Positions 9,602 through 18,806 of a DNA stretch of 49,570 nucleotides are shown in pieces (the first letter of the stretch is position 1; every line of letters starts with the position of its first letter). Source of the stretch: Thioalkalivibrio halophilus (lineage in GTDB: Bacteria; Pseudomonadota; Gammaproteobacteria; Ectothiorhodospirales; Ectothiorhodospiraceae). The notes beneath the pieces were generated by a model. It made no database searches, was not told the DNA's origin, and saw nothing but the letters and a program-made list of their open reading frames with translations. The stretch spans positions 1 to 49,570 of the forward strand of contig NZ_MUZR01000013.1 in NCBI RefSeq assembly GCF_001995255.1, in the 5' to 3' direction. Made by a program: the position numbers and the translations under genes.

Positions 9602-11467
9602 TTAAATGGACAGACGGGCCAGCCGCGGCTGGCGTCCGTAGGTCAGATTGACGATGGCCCGAGTCACCACGATGGCGGTGAACATCGAGGCGACGATCCC
9701 GATCGACAGCGTGATGGCGAAGCCCTTGATCGGGCCGGTCCCGAAGATGAACAGCACCACGGCGGCGATCAGGGTCGTCACGTTGGCATCCGCGATGGTG
9801 GTCACGGCGCGGTCGTAGCCCGATGCGATCGCCGCCTGCGGCGACATGCCGTTGCGCAGCTCCTCGCGGATGCGCTCGAAGATCAGCACGTTGGCGTCCA
9901 CCGCCATGCCGACCGTCAGTACGATCCCGGCGATCCCCGGCAACGTCAGCGTGGCCTGCAGCATCGACAGCACCGACACGATGAACACCAGATTGAGCGC
10001 CAGCGCGACGTTGGCGATCACGCCGAACACCCGGTAGTACAGGATCATGAACAGCATCACCAGCACGAAGCCGATGATGACCGACTGGATCCCGCGGTCG
10101 ATGTTCTCCTGACCCAGGCTCGGGCCGACGGTGCGTTCCTCCACGATCGACATGGGTGCAGCCAGCGCGCCCGCCCGCAGCAGCAGCGCCAGATTGCGCG
10201 CTTCGGTGGTGGAATCCAGCCCGGTGATCTGGAAACGCCCGCCCAGCGGCTCGTTGATGCGCGCGACGTTGATCACTTCCTCGCTCTGCGAGCTGCGCAT
10301 CACGATTTCGCCGTCTTCTTCCTCGGTCTCGATCGTGGTCTCGATGAACACCGTGGCCATCAGCCGGCCGACGTTGTCCGAGGTCACGCGCGAGAAGATG
10401 CGGGCGCCCTGGCCGTCGAGATTGATGAAGACCGCCGGCCCGCCCGTGTCGTCAGCGATACCGGACGAGGCGTCCGTAATGAACTCCCCGGTGAGCATGA
10501 CCTGCCGCTGCAGCAGCACCGGGGTGCCGTCACGCTCTTCGTACAGCCGGGTCCCGGAAGGCACCTCGCCGGTCTCGCGGGCCTCCATGGGGTCCCCGCT
10601 TTCGGACACCAGGCGGAATTCCAGAGTCGCGGTCGCACCCAGCACTTCCTTGGCGCGCGCGGTGTCCTGCACGCCCGGCAGCTGCACCACGATGCGATGC
10701 TCGCCCTGCTGGGCGATCAGCGGCTCGGCCACGCCCAGCTCATCCACGCGGGTGCGCAGCGTGGAGATGTTCTGTTGCAGCGCCTGGCGGCGCAGTTCAG
10801 TCAGGTGCTCCTCCTCGAGAGTGCCGACCAGCAACCAGTCGTCGTCCTCCCGGCGCGGGGCCCACTCGAGCTCGCCGCGGTATTCACTGCTCAGCCAGCT
10901 CTCGGCCTCGTCGCGCTCGCCGTCACTGGCAAAGCGAATGCGCAACTCGTCACCGCCATCCTCGAGCGCGGAGAAACTCAGGCGTTCCTCGCGCAAACGG
11001 GGGCGCAGCTCGTTGGTGTAGCGTTCGATGGCCGTACCGATCACCGCATTGAGGTCGACTTCCATCAGGAAGTGCACCCCGCCCCGCAGATCGAGCCCGA
11101 GCGACATCGGCTGGCCATTGATGGCACGCAGCCAGTCGGGCGTGGCCGGCGCCATGTTGAGCGCGACCGTATGGTTGTCATCCAGCGAATTCCGCAGGAT
11201 TTCCGCGGCCCGGGACTGCTGGTCCGCGGTTTCGAACCGCAGCAGCAGCTGGCCGTCGCGGCGCTCGGCCCGCATCGGGGTCAGGCCCTGGGCACCGAGC
11301 ACGGTACCGATCACGCCCTCCATGTTCTCCTCGACTTCCCCCGCCATGGGGTTGTCGATCTGCACGGACGGATCTTCGGGGAACAGGTTGGGGGCGGCAT
11401 AAAGCAGCCCGATCGTCACGAGCACGACGATCAGGGCGTACACCCACACCGGATAGGAGTTGCGCAT
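9602..11467 (-). CDS. secD: Protein translocase subunit SecD
   Basis: Partner of SecF (621 aa). After a first membrane helix (about residues 8-26) come a large periplasmic domain with GLDLRGGVHFLMEV and the RTRVDELGVAEP region, then five membrane helices. The transmembrane block has TVGMAVDANVLIFERIREEL, the proton-relay motif, and FGTGPIKGFAITL. The length is normal. It is placed between yajC (13 bp upstream) and secF. Confidence 0.95.
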   Translation of the reverse strand: MRNSYPVWVYALIVVLVTIGLLYAAPNLFPEDPSVQIDNPMAGEVEENMEGVIGTVLGAQGLTPMRAERRDGQLLLRFETADQQSRAAEILRNSLDDNHTVALNMAPATPDWLRAINGQPMSLGLDLRGGVHFLMEVDLNAVIGTAIERYTNELRPRLREERLSFSALEDGGDELRIRFASDGERDEAESWLSSEYRGELEWAPRREDDDWLLVGTLEEEHLTELRRQALQQNISTLRTRVDELGVAEPLIAQQGEHRIVVQLPGVQDTARAKEVLGATATLEFRLVSESGDPMEARETGEVPSGTRLYEERDGTPVLLQRQVMLTGEFITDASSGIADDTGGPAVFINLDGQGARIFSRVTSDNVGRLMATVFIETTIETEEEDGEIVMRSSQSEEVINVARINEPLGGRFQITGLDSTTEARNLALLLRAGALAAPMSIVEERTVGPSLGQENIDRGIQSVIIGFVLVMLFMILYYRVFGVIANVALALNLVFIVSVLSMLQATLTLPGIAGIVLTVGMAVDANVLIFERIREELRNGMSPQAAIASGYDRAVTTIADANVTTLIAAVVLFIFGTGPIKGFAITLSIGIVASMFTAIVVTRAIVNLTYGRQPRLARLSI

Positions 11468-11480
11468 CGGCTACGGGCCT

Positions 11481-11810
11481 TCAGAGGTCTTTCAGGGAAC
11501 CCTTGGGCATGACGGACTGCACGGACTGCTTCTGCACGACGACGTTCACGCCATCGGCCACATCGACGTGAATGAAGTTTTCGCCGACTTCCGTGATCTT
11601 CCCGGCCATGCCGCCATTGGTCACGATCTCGTCACCCTTCGACAGGGACTCGACCATGGAGCGATGTTCCTTGGCCCGCTTGCTCTGCGGACGAATGATC
11701 AGGAAGTACATGATCGCAAAGAAGATCACGATCATGATCAGGAATTCGATCAGGCCACCACCGGCGGCCTGGCCTTCCTGCGCGTGGGCGGCGGAAATCA
11801 GGAAATCCAT
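11481..11810 (-). CDS. yajC: Preprotein translocase accessory subunit YajC
   Basis: Small inner-membrane protein (109 aa) of the SecDF-YajC complex. It has a single membrane helix (about residues 20-40, LIEFLIMIVIFFAIMYFLII) followed by the RPQSKRAKEH signature and a small cytoplasmic domain with GDEIVTNGGMAGKI. The order tgt-yajC-secD-secF is conserved in gammaproteobacteria. Confidence 0.95.
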   Translation of the reverse strand: MDFLISAAHAQEGQAAGGGLIEFLIMIVIFFAIMYFLIIRPQSKRAKEHRSMVESLSKGDEIVTNGGMAGKITEVGENFIHVDVADGVNVVVQKQSVQSVMPKGSLKDL

Positions 11811-11858
11811 GCAGCTTCTCCGTTCAGCAAATCGGTTCGGTCAAACAGGCGGCGCGAA

Positions 11859-14049
<2,191 letters not shown>

Positions 14050-14098
14050 GGCGCGCGATCCTACCATGCCCCGGCTCGCGGGATACCGCTCGGCCGTA

Positions 14099-14126
14099 TT
14101 GCCACACCCCCTGCGTGCGCTACACT
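14099..14126 (+). promoter_or_regulatory. Promoter of the tRNA-Leu/tRNA-Thr pair
   Basis: TTGCCA at 14099-14104 and TACACT at 14121-14126 are separated by 16 bp, a plausible sigma-70 -35/-10 pair. The expected start point is about 7 nt before the first base of tRNA-Leu. No other promoter-like sequence is visible between the two tRNAs, so they are probably co-transcribed. Confidence 0.6.
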
Positions 14127-14139
14127 ACGGACGCTGCAC

Positions 14140-14224
14140 GCCGGGATGGTGGAATTGGTATACACGGCGCACTCAAAATGCGCTGGCTTCGGCCTTGTGG
14201 GTTCGAGTCCCACTCCCGGCACCA
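14140..14224 (+). tRNA. tRNA-Leu (CAA)
   Basis: An 85-nt cloverleaf with an encoded CCA. The acceptor stem is GCCGGGA/TCCCGGC, the anticodon loop is CTCAAAA (anticodon CAA) on a GCGCA/TGCGC stem, a long class-II variable arm follows, and the T-arm is GTGGG TTCGAGT CCCAC. It is separated from tRNA-Thr by a single base. Confidence 0.96.
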
Positions 14225-14225
14225 G

Positions 14226-14301
14226 GCCGGTGTAGCTCAGCTGGTAGAGCGTCTGATTTGTAATCAGAGGGTCGCAGGTTCGACTCCTGTCACCGGCTCC
14301 A
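14226..14301 (+). tRNA. tRNA-Thr (TGT), integration target
   Basis: A 76-nt cloverleaf with encoded CCA: acceptor GCCGGTG/CACCGGC, anticodon loop TTTGTAA on a TCTGA/TCAGA stem, so anticodon TGT. Its last 25 bases, from the T-arm through CCA, are the left half of a 27-bp repeat that recurs at 19921-19947. The gene therefore stays intact while serving as attachment site for the element to its right. Confidence 0.96.
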
Positions 14302-14303
14302 TA
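14277..14303 (+). repeat. attL, 27-bp direct repeat
   Basis: The sequence from GGTTCGACTC to CCGGCTCCATA, covering the tRNA-Thr 3' end plus two bases, is identical to 19921-19947. It marks the left boundary of the integrated element. Confidence 0.92.
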
Positions 14304-14388
14304 TGACCCTCCAGGGGCATCCCGCCCCGTCCCTCAGTACCCGGAAAATCAGCGAGTTAGAGCCTTTCATGGTCCTAGCTTGTCCGGT

Positions 14389-14404
14389 GCTGTCTATGGA
14401 CAGC
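14389..14404. repeat. GCTGTC/GACAGC palindrome near attL
   Basis: A perfect 6-bp-arm inverted repeat with a 4-base centre (TATG), inside a longer imperfect one (CTAGCTTGTCC with GGACAGCCTAGC). It lies 86 bp inside attL and upstream of int. It is a candidate recombinase or excisionase site; no function is proven. Confidence 0.4.
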
Positions 14405-14415
14405 CTAGCATCGAC

Positions 14416-14434
14416 GGGGGTACTTTTGGGGGTA
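14416..14434 (+). repeat. Left GGGGGTA repeat (19 bp, shared with right end)
   Basis: GGGGGTACTTTTGGGGGTA here is identical to 19849-19867 near the other end. Three inverted TACCCC-type motifs follow at about 14437, 14453 and 14469, just before the int start. Repeats of this kind near both ends suit arm-type integrase binding sites and possible autoregulation of int. Confidence 0.6.
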
Positions 14435-14475
14435 GATACCCCGATTTGCCCTGTACCCCCTGCCGAGATACCCCC

Positions 14476-15690
14476 ATGCCCAAGCCAACGAACAAGCTGA
14501 CCGCCGCCGCACTGCGGGCCGCCAAGTACGAAGGCCGGCCCCACAAGATCGCAGACGGTGGCGGCCTCTACCTCCACGTCACGGCATCCGGGAAATACTG
14601 GCGGATGAAGTACCGGGCCGATGGCCGCGAAAAGCTGCTGTCGTTTGGCGTGTACCCCCGGGTGTCCCTTGCCGAGGCCCGCCAGGCCCGTGACGAAGCG
14701 AAAGCCCGGCTTGCCCGTGGCGAGGACCCGCAGGAGGCGAAGCGCGCCAGCCGGGAGACCCGGGCCGACACCTTCCGGGTGCTGGCGGAAGATTGGATGG
14801 AGCGGAAGCGCAGCGAGCTTGCCGAAGACACCCTGCGCCTGACCCGCAGCCGGCTAGAGACGTGGGTATTCCCGGAGATCGGGCAACGCCCTGTGCGGGA
14901 GATTGAGCCGCCGGACGTGTTGCGGTTGCTGCGGGTGCCGGAGTCCCGGGGCAAGCATGAGACGGCGCGCCGCCTGCGGCAGCGGATCGGGCAGATCTTC
15001 CGGTATGCCATCGCGACCGGGCGCGCGGACCGGGATCCGACCACAGACCTGAAGGGCGCACTCGCGAGTACCCCCACGAAGCACCGCGCGGCAATAACCA
15101 CCCCCAACGAAGTGGCGGACCTCCCGCGCGCAATCGACCACTACGATGGGCAACCCTCCACCTGGGCGGCCCTGCGAATGCTGGCGTTGACCTTTGTCCG
15201 GAGCGGAGAACTGCGGGGCGCCACCTGGGACGAAATCGACCTTGATGAAGGCACGTGGCGGATACCCGACGCCCGAATGAAGATGCGGCAACCGCATATC
15301 GTCCCGCTGAGCGAACAAGCCTGCGAATGCCTGCGGTGGCTTCACGCCCTGACCGGCCCCGACGGCCTGGTGTTCAAGGGACTGCGGCCGGGCAAGCCGA
15401 TCTCCGAAAACACCCTGCTGGCGTCGCTGCGGAATCTGGGGTATGCCTCCAGCGAGATGACGCCGCACGGCTTCCGGGCAACGGCTTCAACGCTGCTACA
15501 CGAACTGGGATGGCCGCCGGAGGTGATCGAACTCCAGCTTGCGCACGCGCAGCGGAGTCAGGTGGCCGCCGCGTACAACCGGAGTGCGCGCCTGCTGGAA
15601 CGCCGGGAGATGATGCAAGCATGGGCCGACCACCTGGACACCCTGCGCGAAGGCGACCAGGACAACGTGGTCCCGATCCGGAGCGCGTGA
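14476..15690 (+). CDS. int: P4-type tyrosine integrase
   Basis: Site-specific recombinase (404 aa) expected to integrate and excise the element at tRNA-Thr. An N-terminal DUF4102-type arm-binding domain (about 1-90: KIADGGGLYLHV, SFGVYPRVSLAEAR) is followed by a core-binding domain (about 95-190) and a catalytic domain. The catalytic residues are Arg242 (VRSGEL), His331/Arg334 (HGFRATAS), His357 (LAHAQ) and Tyr367 (AAYNRS), so it looks active. The ATG at 14476 (MPKPTNKLTA) matches family starts; upstream in-frame codons run through the repeat-rich left end. It is the first gene inside attL and reads inward. Confidence 0.95.
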   Translation: MPKPTNKLTAAALRAAKYEGRPHKIADGGGLYLHVTASGKYWRMKYRADGREKLLSFGVYPRVSLAEARQARDEAKARLARGEDPQEAKRASRETRADTFRVLAEDWMERKRSELAEDTLRLTRSRLETWVFPEIGQRPVREIEPPDVLRLLRVPESRGKHETARRLRQRIGQIFRYAIATGRADRDPTTDLKGALASTPTKHRAAITTPNEVADLPRAIDHYDGQPSTWAALRMLALTFVRSGELRGATWDEIDLDEGTWRIPDARMKMRQPHIVPLSEQACECLRWLHALTGPDGLVFKGLRPGKPISENTLLASLRNLGYASSEMTPHGFRATASTLLHELGWPPEVIELQLAHAQRSQVAAAYNRSARLLERREMMQAWADHLDTLREGDQDNVVPIRSA

Positions 15691-15705
15691 TGCCAATGTC
15701 AGAAA

Positions 15706-15721
15706 TGTGACCCAGATCACA
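15706..15721. promoter_or_regulatory. Consensus-like CRP/Vfr binding site
   Basis: TGTGACCCAGATCACA has perfect TGTGA-N6-TCACA half sites, and the preceding AAA extends the match to the CRP consensus. It lies 15 bp after the int stop. No clear -10 is visible at standard class I or II spacing, so which gene it would control is open. Confidence 0.55.
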
Positions 15722-15926
15722 CCCGCTTGATACCGGCCACAAGGCCGCTAACCACAAGGCGCCGAACGCTAAGCGTCAGAAATAACACGTCGGGGGTATG
15801 GATTTGCACATTTTTGGCCTCTTCCCGTAGTGGGAAAGCTCCGCGAGCCCCAACATGTTGGGTCTTCGCATGACGCGGGCGGACTATGTACGATGGCGGC
15901 GTGTCTGTAGGGACAGGCACAGAAAA

Positions 15927-15953
15927 GGGAGACCCCCGGCCGGGGGGGCTCCC
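15927..15953 (+). terminator. Strong GC hairpin upstream of alpA
   Basis: GGGAG, a one-base bulge and CCCCCGG pair with CCGGGGG and CTCCC. The stem is very stable but is followed by TTCAAG rather than a T-run. It could end transcripts from int or be a leader structure before alpA. A smaller hairpin (15901-15920) precedes it. Confidence 0.45.
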
Positions 15954-15992
15954 TTCAAGCAAACTGACCGATGCCAGCCGCCTTTTGTCAGT

Positions 15993-16026
15993 GTTTACAA
16001 TAGAGCTCAATGAGCACCATGTAAAC
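15993..16026. promoter_or_regulatory. GTTTACA/TGTAAAC operator overlapping a -10
   Basis: Perfect 7-bp inverted half sites at 15993-15999 and 16020-16026. The left half overlaps TACAAT (15996-16001), a 5/6 match to a -10 element, about 65 bp before the alpA start; an ATGCCA 19 bp upstream is a weak -35. The layout suits repression by a dimer, possibly AlpA itself. Confidence 0.4.
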
Positions 16027-16065
16027 CCCCGGCTGCCATCGGTCCTCAAGTCCGAGGAGGACGCG

Positions 16066-16266
16066 ATGTATAACGACACCGATACAGCAACACCCGAACG
16101 CCTGCTGCGCCTTCGCGACGTGCTGGACCGCACCAGCATGTCCCGCAGCGCATGGTATGCCCTGATCCAGCGAGGCGAGGCCCCCGCACCGGTCAAGGTG
16201 GGCGCGGCTGCCCGCTGGCCGGAGTCCGCCGTGGATGCCTGGATTCGCCGCCAGGTCGAAAGCTGA
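16066..16266 (+). CDS. alpA: AlpA-family regulator/excisionase
   Basis: A 66-aa helix-turn-helix protein of the AlpA/MerR-like excisionase type. The pattern RLRDVLDRTSMSRSAWYALI, then RGEAPAPVKVG and RWPESAVDAWIRR matches the family closely. In P4-like elements AlpA-type proteins activate integrase or act as excision factors. The ATG at 16066 has GAGGAGG six bases upstream, which favours it over the longer open frame. It begins the rightward cluster of the element. Confidence 0.88.
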   Translation: MYNDTDTATPERLLRLRDVLDRTSMSRSAWYALIQRGEAPAPVKVGAAARWPESAVDAWIRRQVES

Positions 16267-16277
16267 GGGGGTGAACC

Positions 16278-16685
16278 ATGCAGACGCAGAACACCCCGCG
16301 CCGGGGGAAGACCGGCAACGGGGCGGGGCTCGGTGCGCCCGTCTATCGTAACACCGGGCGGCGCTGGCCGCCCTACGCCCGCCAGCACGCGGACGCCCTG
16401 CGGAGGCCCGTCTGTACCGTCTGGGTAGCCGTCGGGGCGGATGCCTGGCGGTGGGCGCGCAGCCGTCCAAACCACCATGTTCTGGTCGCGCCGGAGGATA
16501 CCGACCCGGCTTCGCTCGACTGGCGCTGCTGCCGGGGGCATGACCCCGTGCTTTTGCAGCGTGTCGGTCACGTCGACGGCGAGCGCGTGGAGCGCCTGGT
16601 GCGTGCGCTGCTGCGGGACGGGGTGCAACGGGTCCTGACAGACACCGGGGACCGTTATCTAGCGGAGGGGGTGGACCATGGCTGA
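16278..16685 (+). CDS. Element protein of unknown function (135 aa)
   Basis: I do not recognise a family. The protein is basic at the N-terminus, rich in Arg, Trp and His, with a middle VWVAVGADAWRWARSRPNHH segment, a CC pair in DWRCCRGHD and a C-terminal helix VERLVRALLRDGVQRVL. No membrane segment or signal peptide is seen. GGGGGTG precedes its ATG, it starts 11 bp after alpA, and it overlaps the next gene by 8 bp, so it is part of the same operon. The context suggests a replication accessory or regulatory role; this is inference. Confidence 0.75.
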   Translation: MQTQNTPRRGKTGNGAGLGAPVYRNTGRRWPPYARQHADALRRPVCTVWVAVGADAWRWARSRPNHHVLVAPEDTDPASLDWRCCRGHDPVLLQRVGHVDGERVERLVRALLRDGVQRVLTDTGDRYLAEGVDHG

Positions 16686-18186
16686 CGTAGTGGTCGCACC
16701 CTTGCAGGACCCGGTTCCGGAGTGGCCGCCGGTCACGCCCCTGGACGCGCCGGAGCTGCCGCGCCTGAATGCCGACCTGCTGCCCCGGTTCGCCGGCGAT
16801 TTCGTGCGAGCGCTGTCCGCCAGCACGGAGACGCCCCCGGAGTTGCCGGCGGCTCTGGTGCTGGCGGTCTGTTCTGCTGCCGCTGCGCGCCGTCTGCGGG
16901 TACGGGTCGGGCCGGACTATTTCGAGCCCACGAACCTCTGGTTTGTCGCTGCCCTGAACCCCGGCAATCGCAAGTCTGCAGTACAGTCCGCCGCTACCGC
17001 CCCACTGATCGCCTGGGAACGCGACCAGGCCGCAGAGATCGAGCCGGAGATCGAACGGGCGCAGTCGTTGCGGAAGACGCTGGAGACCCGGGCCGCTGAG
17101 CTGCGCAAGAAAGCGGCGAAGCTGGATGACCCCAACGCCCGGGAGGATCTGACGCAGCAAGTCGCGCAGATTGAGGCGGACATGCCGGAGGTCCCCGTGG
17201 TCCCGCAGCTATGGACCAGCGACGCGACGCCGGAGCGCCTGGGCTCGATCCTGGCGGACCACGGCGAGCGGATGGCCTGGATGTCCAGCGAGGGCGGCGT
17301 GTTCGATCTGCTGGCGGGCCGGTACTCCGGTGGGGTGCCGAACCTGGATCTTGTCCTGAAGGCGCACTCCGGCGATTCCGAGCGGGTGGATCGGGGCAAC
17401 CGCCCGCCGGTGTATCTGCATCATCCGCTGCTGACGGTCGGGCTGAGCCCGCAGCCGTCGGTTCTGCGCGGGCTGGCGACAAAGCCCGGGTTCCGGGGGC
17501 GCGGGCTGCTGGGGCGATTCCTTTATCTGCTGCCGCCGGATCCGCTGGGGTTCCGCCAGTTGGAGGATGTAGCGATGCCGGAGGGCACCCGCACCGCCTA
17601 CGATGCTGGCATCCGCGCGATGCTGGACTGGCCGCCAGCCGAGGGTGAGCGCCCGCACGTGGTGCGCATGACCCCGGAGGCCACGACGGCATGGAAGGAA
17701 TACCAGCGGGCCATGGAGGCGATGATGCGCCCCGGTGGCGATGCGGAGCACGCGACCGACTGGGCTGCAAAGGCCCCTGGGGCAGCCGCCCGACTGGCCG
17801 CTGTACTGCATGCTGTCCAGCACGCACACAGCCGCCCGTGGGAGTCGGCTATCAGCGGCGAGACGATGGAGGCCGCCCTGGAGTTGATGGGCACCCTGAC
17901 CCAGCACAGTCTCGCCGCGATGGACCTGGTGGGCGCGGATCCGACGATAGACGGAGCCCGCAGGGTCTGGCGCTGGATCGAAGCGGGCCGGCATGAGCGG
18001 TTCAAGCTGCGCGATGCGCATTCTGCCCTGAGGGGGCGATTTGACCGGGTGAAGGATCTGCGCGAAGCCGTCGAGGTGCTGGAGGAAAGGGGGTACATCC
18101 GGGAGCTGGAGAACGAGCCCGACGGACCCGGCAGGCCGTCGACGTGGCTGGAGGTGAACCCCGCTGTCACGGGTGCGTGGTCATGA
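16678..18186 (+). CDS. DUF3987 replication-type ATPase
   Basis: A 502-aa protein of the DUF3987 family, common in prophage- and satellite-type elements and thought to act as a helicase or primase-associated ATPase. A Walker-A-like NPGNRKSA is at residues 94-101, a coiled-coil stretch at about 112-168, a Walker-B-like MAWMSSEGGVFD at about 199-210 and the conserved GRGLLGRFLYLLP at 274-286. A C-terminal winged-helix-like region spans about 430-490. The P-loop is degenerate (GNRKS), as in other family members. It overlaps the next gene by ATGA. It is probably the replication protein of the element; no zinc-binding primase domain is visible. Confidence 0.85.
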   Translation: MADVVVAPLQDPVPEWPPVTPLDAPELPRLNADLLPRFAGDFVRALSASTETPPELPAALVLAVCSAAAARRLRVRVGPDYFEPTNLWFVAALNPGNRKSAVQSAATAPLIAWERDQAAEIEPEIERAQSLRKTLETRAAELRKKAAKLDDPNAREDLTQQVAQIEADMPEVPVVPQLWTSDATPERLGSILADHGERMAWMSSEGGVFDLLAGRYSGGVPNLDLVLKAHSGDSERVDRGNRPPVYLHHPLLTVGLSPQPSVLRGLATKPGFRGRGLLGRFLYLLPPDPLGFRQLEDVAMPEGTRTAYDAGIRAMLDWPPAEGERPHVVRMTPEATTAWKEYQRAMEAMMRPGGDAEHATDWAAKAPGAAARLAAVLHAVQHAHSRPWESAISGETMEAALELMGTLTQHSLAAMDLVGADPTIDGARRVWRWIEAGRHERFKLRDAHSALRGRFDRVKDLREAVEVLEERGYIRELENEPDGPGRPSTWLEVNPAVTGAWS

Positions 18187-18776
18187 GCTGGCGGGAGGTG
18201 CTGGGGGTGGCTGAGGCCGCCCCTTCCAAACCGGAGCCCCCTGAACAAAATTCACAGTATCCACAAAAAGGGGGGTCGACCGGGGGTTTTGTGGATTTTG
18301 TGGATATTGTTCAGGGAGGTTCGGATTCAATTCCGCCGCCCGTCGACGCCGCCAGCATCATTACCGAGGCCGCCCGGTCGGCTGGCCTGCTGCCGGAGAC
18401 CCTGCACCAGACCCTGAGCACGGAGGACCTGGCGGACCTTGCCGACGGCACCCTTCCCCCGGAGGCTGTCACGGCTCACGCGCGCAGCGTGGCCGCCCGC
18501 TGGGGGGAGGACCGGGTGCTGGACGATGAAACGGAGCTGGCGGCTGCTGAGCGGGTGCGTCACGACCCACTGGTGGATCTGCCCCTGCTGCGCGAAGACC
18601 GGATGTTTATCGAGCGCTGCGTGGTCGGGCGTTCGGATCGGCATGACCTGCTGACCGAGTATCGGCGGCAGTGGCTGGCGGCAGCGGATGCCGAGGGGTC
18701 AGAGATCCGGCGGGACAACGCGGCGCGACGGGCGGCGAATGCGTGGCTGCGGTCCGCCGCTGCCTGTAGTGGATAG
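18183..18776 (+). CDS. 197-aa element protein containing an iteron-like DNA repeat
   Basis: No confident family. The start at 18183 gives an ATGA overlap with the DUF3987 gene. Residues about 12-48 form a Pro/Gln/Gly-rich linker with a FVDFVDIV motif; the DNA coding for it is a large inverted repeat (18239-18316). The rest is soluble and mainly helical (TLSTEDLADLADG, then a C-terminal Arg/Ala-rich helix). The position directly after the ATPase suggests a replication partner, for example an initiator or loader whose target lies inside its own gene. This is speculative. Confidence 0.75.
   Translation: MSWREVLGVAEAAPSKPEPPEQNSQYPQKGGSTGGFVDFVDIVQGGSDSIPPPVDAASIITEAARSAGLLPETLHQTLSTEDLADLADGTLPPEAVTAHARSVAARWGEDRVLDDETELAAAERVRHDPLVDLPLLREDRMFIERCVVGRSDRHDLLTEYRRQWLAAADAEGSEIRRDNAARRAANAWLRSAAACSG
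18239..18316. repeat. 78-bp inverted repeat of iteron-like 9-mers
   Basis: Arms 18239-18268 and 18287-18316 are 30 bp each and match at 26 of 30 positions; the 18-bp centre contains the palindrome GGTCGACC. The right arm reads TTTTGTGGA, TTTTGTGGA, TATTGTTCA; the left arm on the other strand reads TTTTGTGGA, TACTGTGAA, TTTTGTTCA, and each is followed by GGG. The repeated 9-base period and AT-richness inside a GC-rich gene resemble initiator-binding iterons. Confidence 0.7.
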
Positions 18777-18806
18777 AAGCCCCCTGATATGCTAGATGTA
18801 GTGGAT
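18765..18806 (+). repeat. TGTAGTGGAT direct repeat at terS start
   Basis: TGTAGTGGAT at 18765-18774 and again at 18797-18806, 32 bp apart. The first copy ends the 197-aa gene and the second runs into the ATG of the terminase-like gene. It may be an operator or a trace of a small duplication. Confidence 0.4.

Larger units (their letters stand above)
15691..16065. other. Non-coding control/origin-like segment of the element
   Basis: A 375-bp gap between int and the AlpA gene with no convincing gene. It holds a consensus-like CRP/Vfr site (15706-15721), a 9-bp direct repeat CCACAAGGC (15737-15745, 15752-15760), the palindrome ACGCTAAGCGT (15766-15776), one GGGGGTA motif (15792-15798), a TTCCC/GGGAA hairpin (15822-15836), the 14-bp palindrome CCCAACATGTTGGG (15849-15862), two hairpins (15901-15920, 15927-15953) and a GTTTACA/TGTAAAC inverted repeat. 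This density suggests a combined regulatory region and possible replication origin. Confidence 0.5.

Noticed and set aside
14416-14475. Possible short CRISPR-like array in the GGGGGTA repeats
   Set aside because: Repeat units are only 7 bases, spacing is irregular and orientation is mixed; no cas genes are present. Integrase or promoter sites fit better.
18144-18182. Earlier GTG start for the 197-aa element gene
   Set aside because: It would overlap the DUF3987 gene by 43 bp; the ATG at 18183 gives the usual ATGA coupling.
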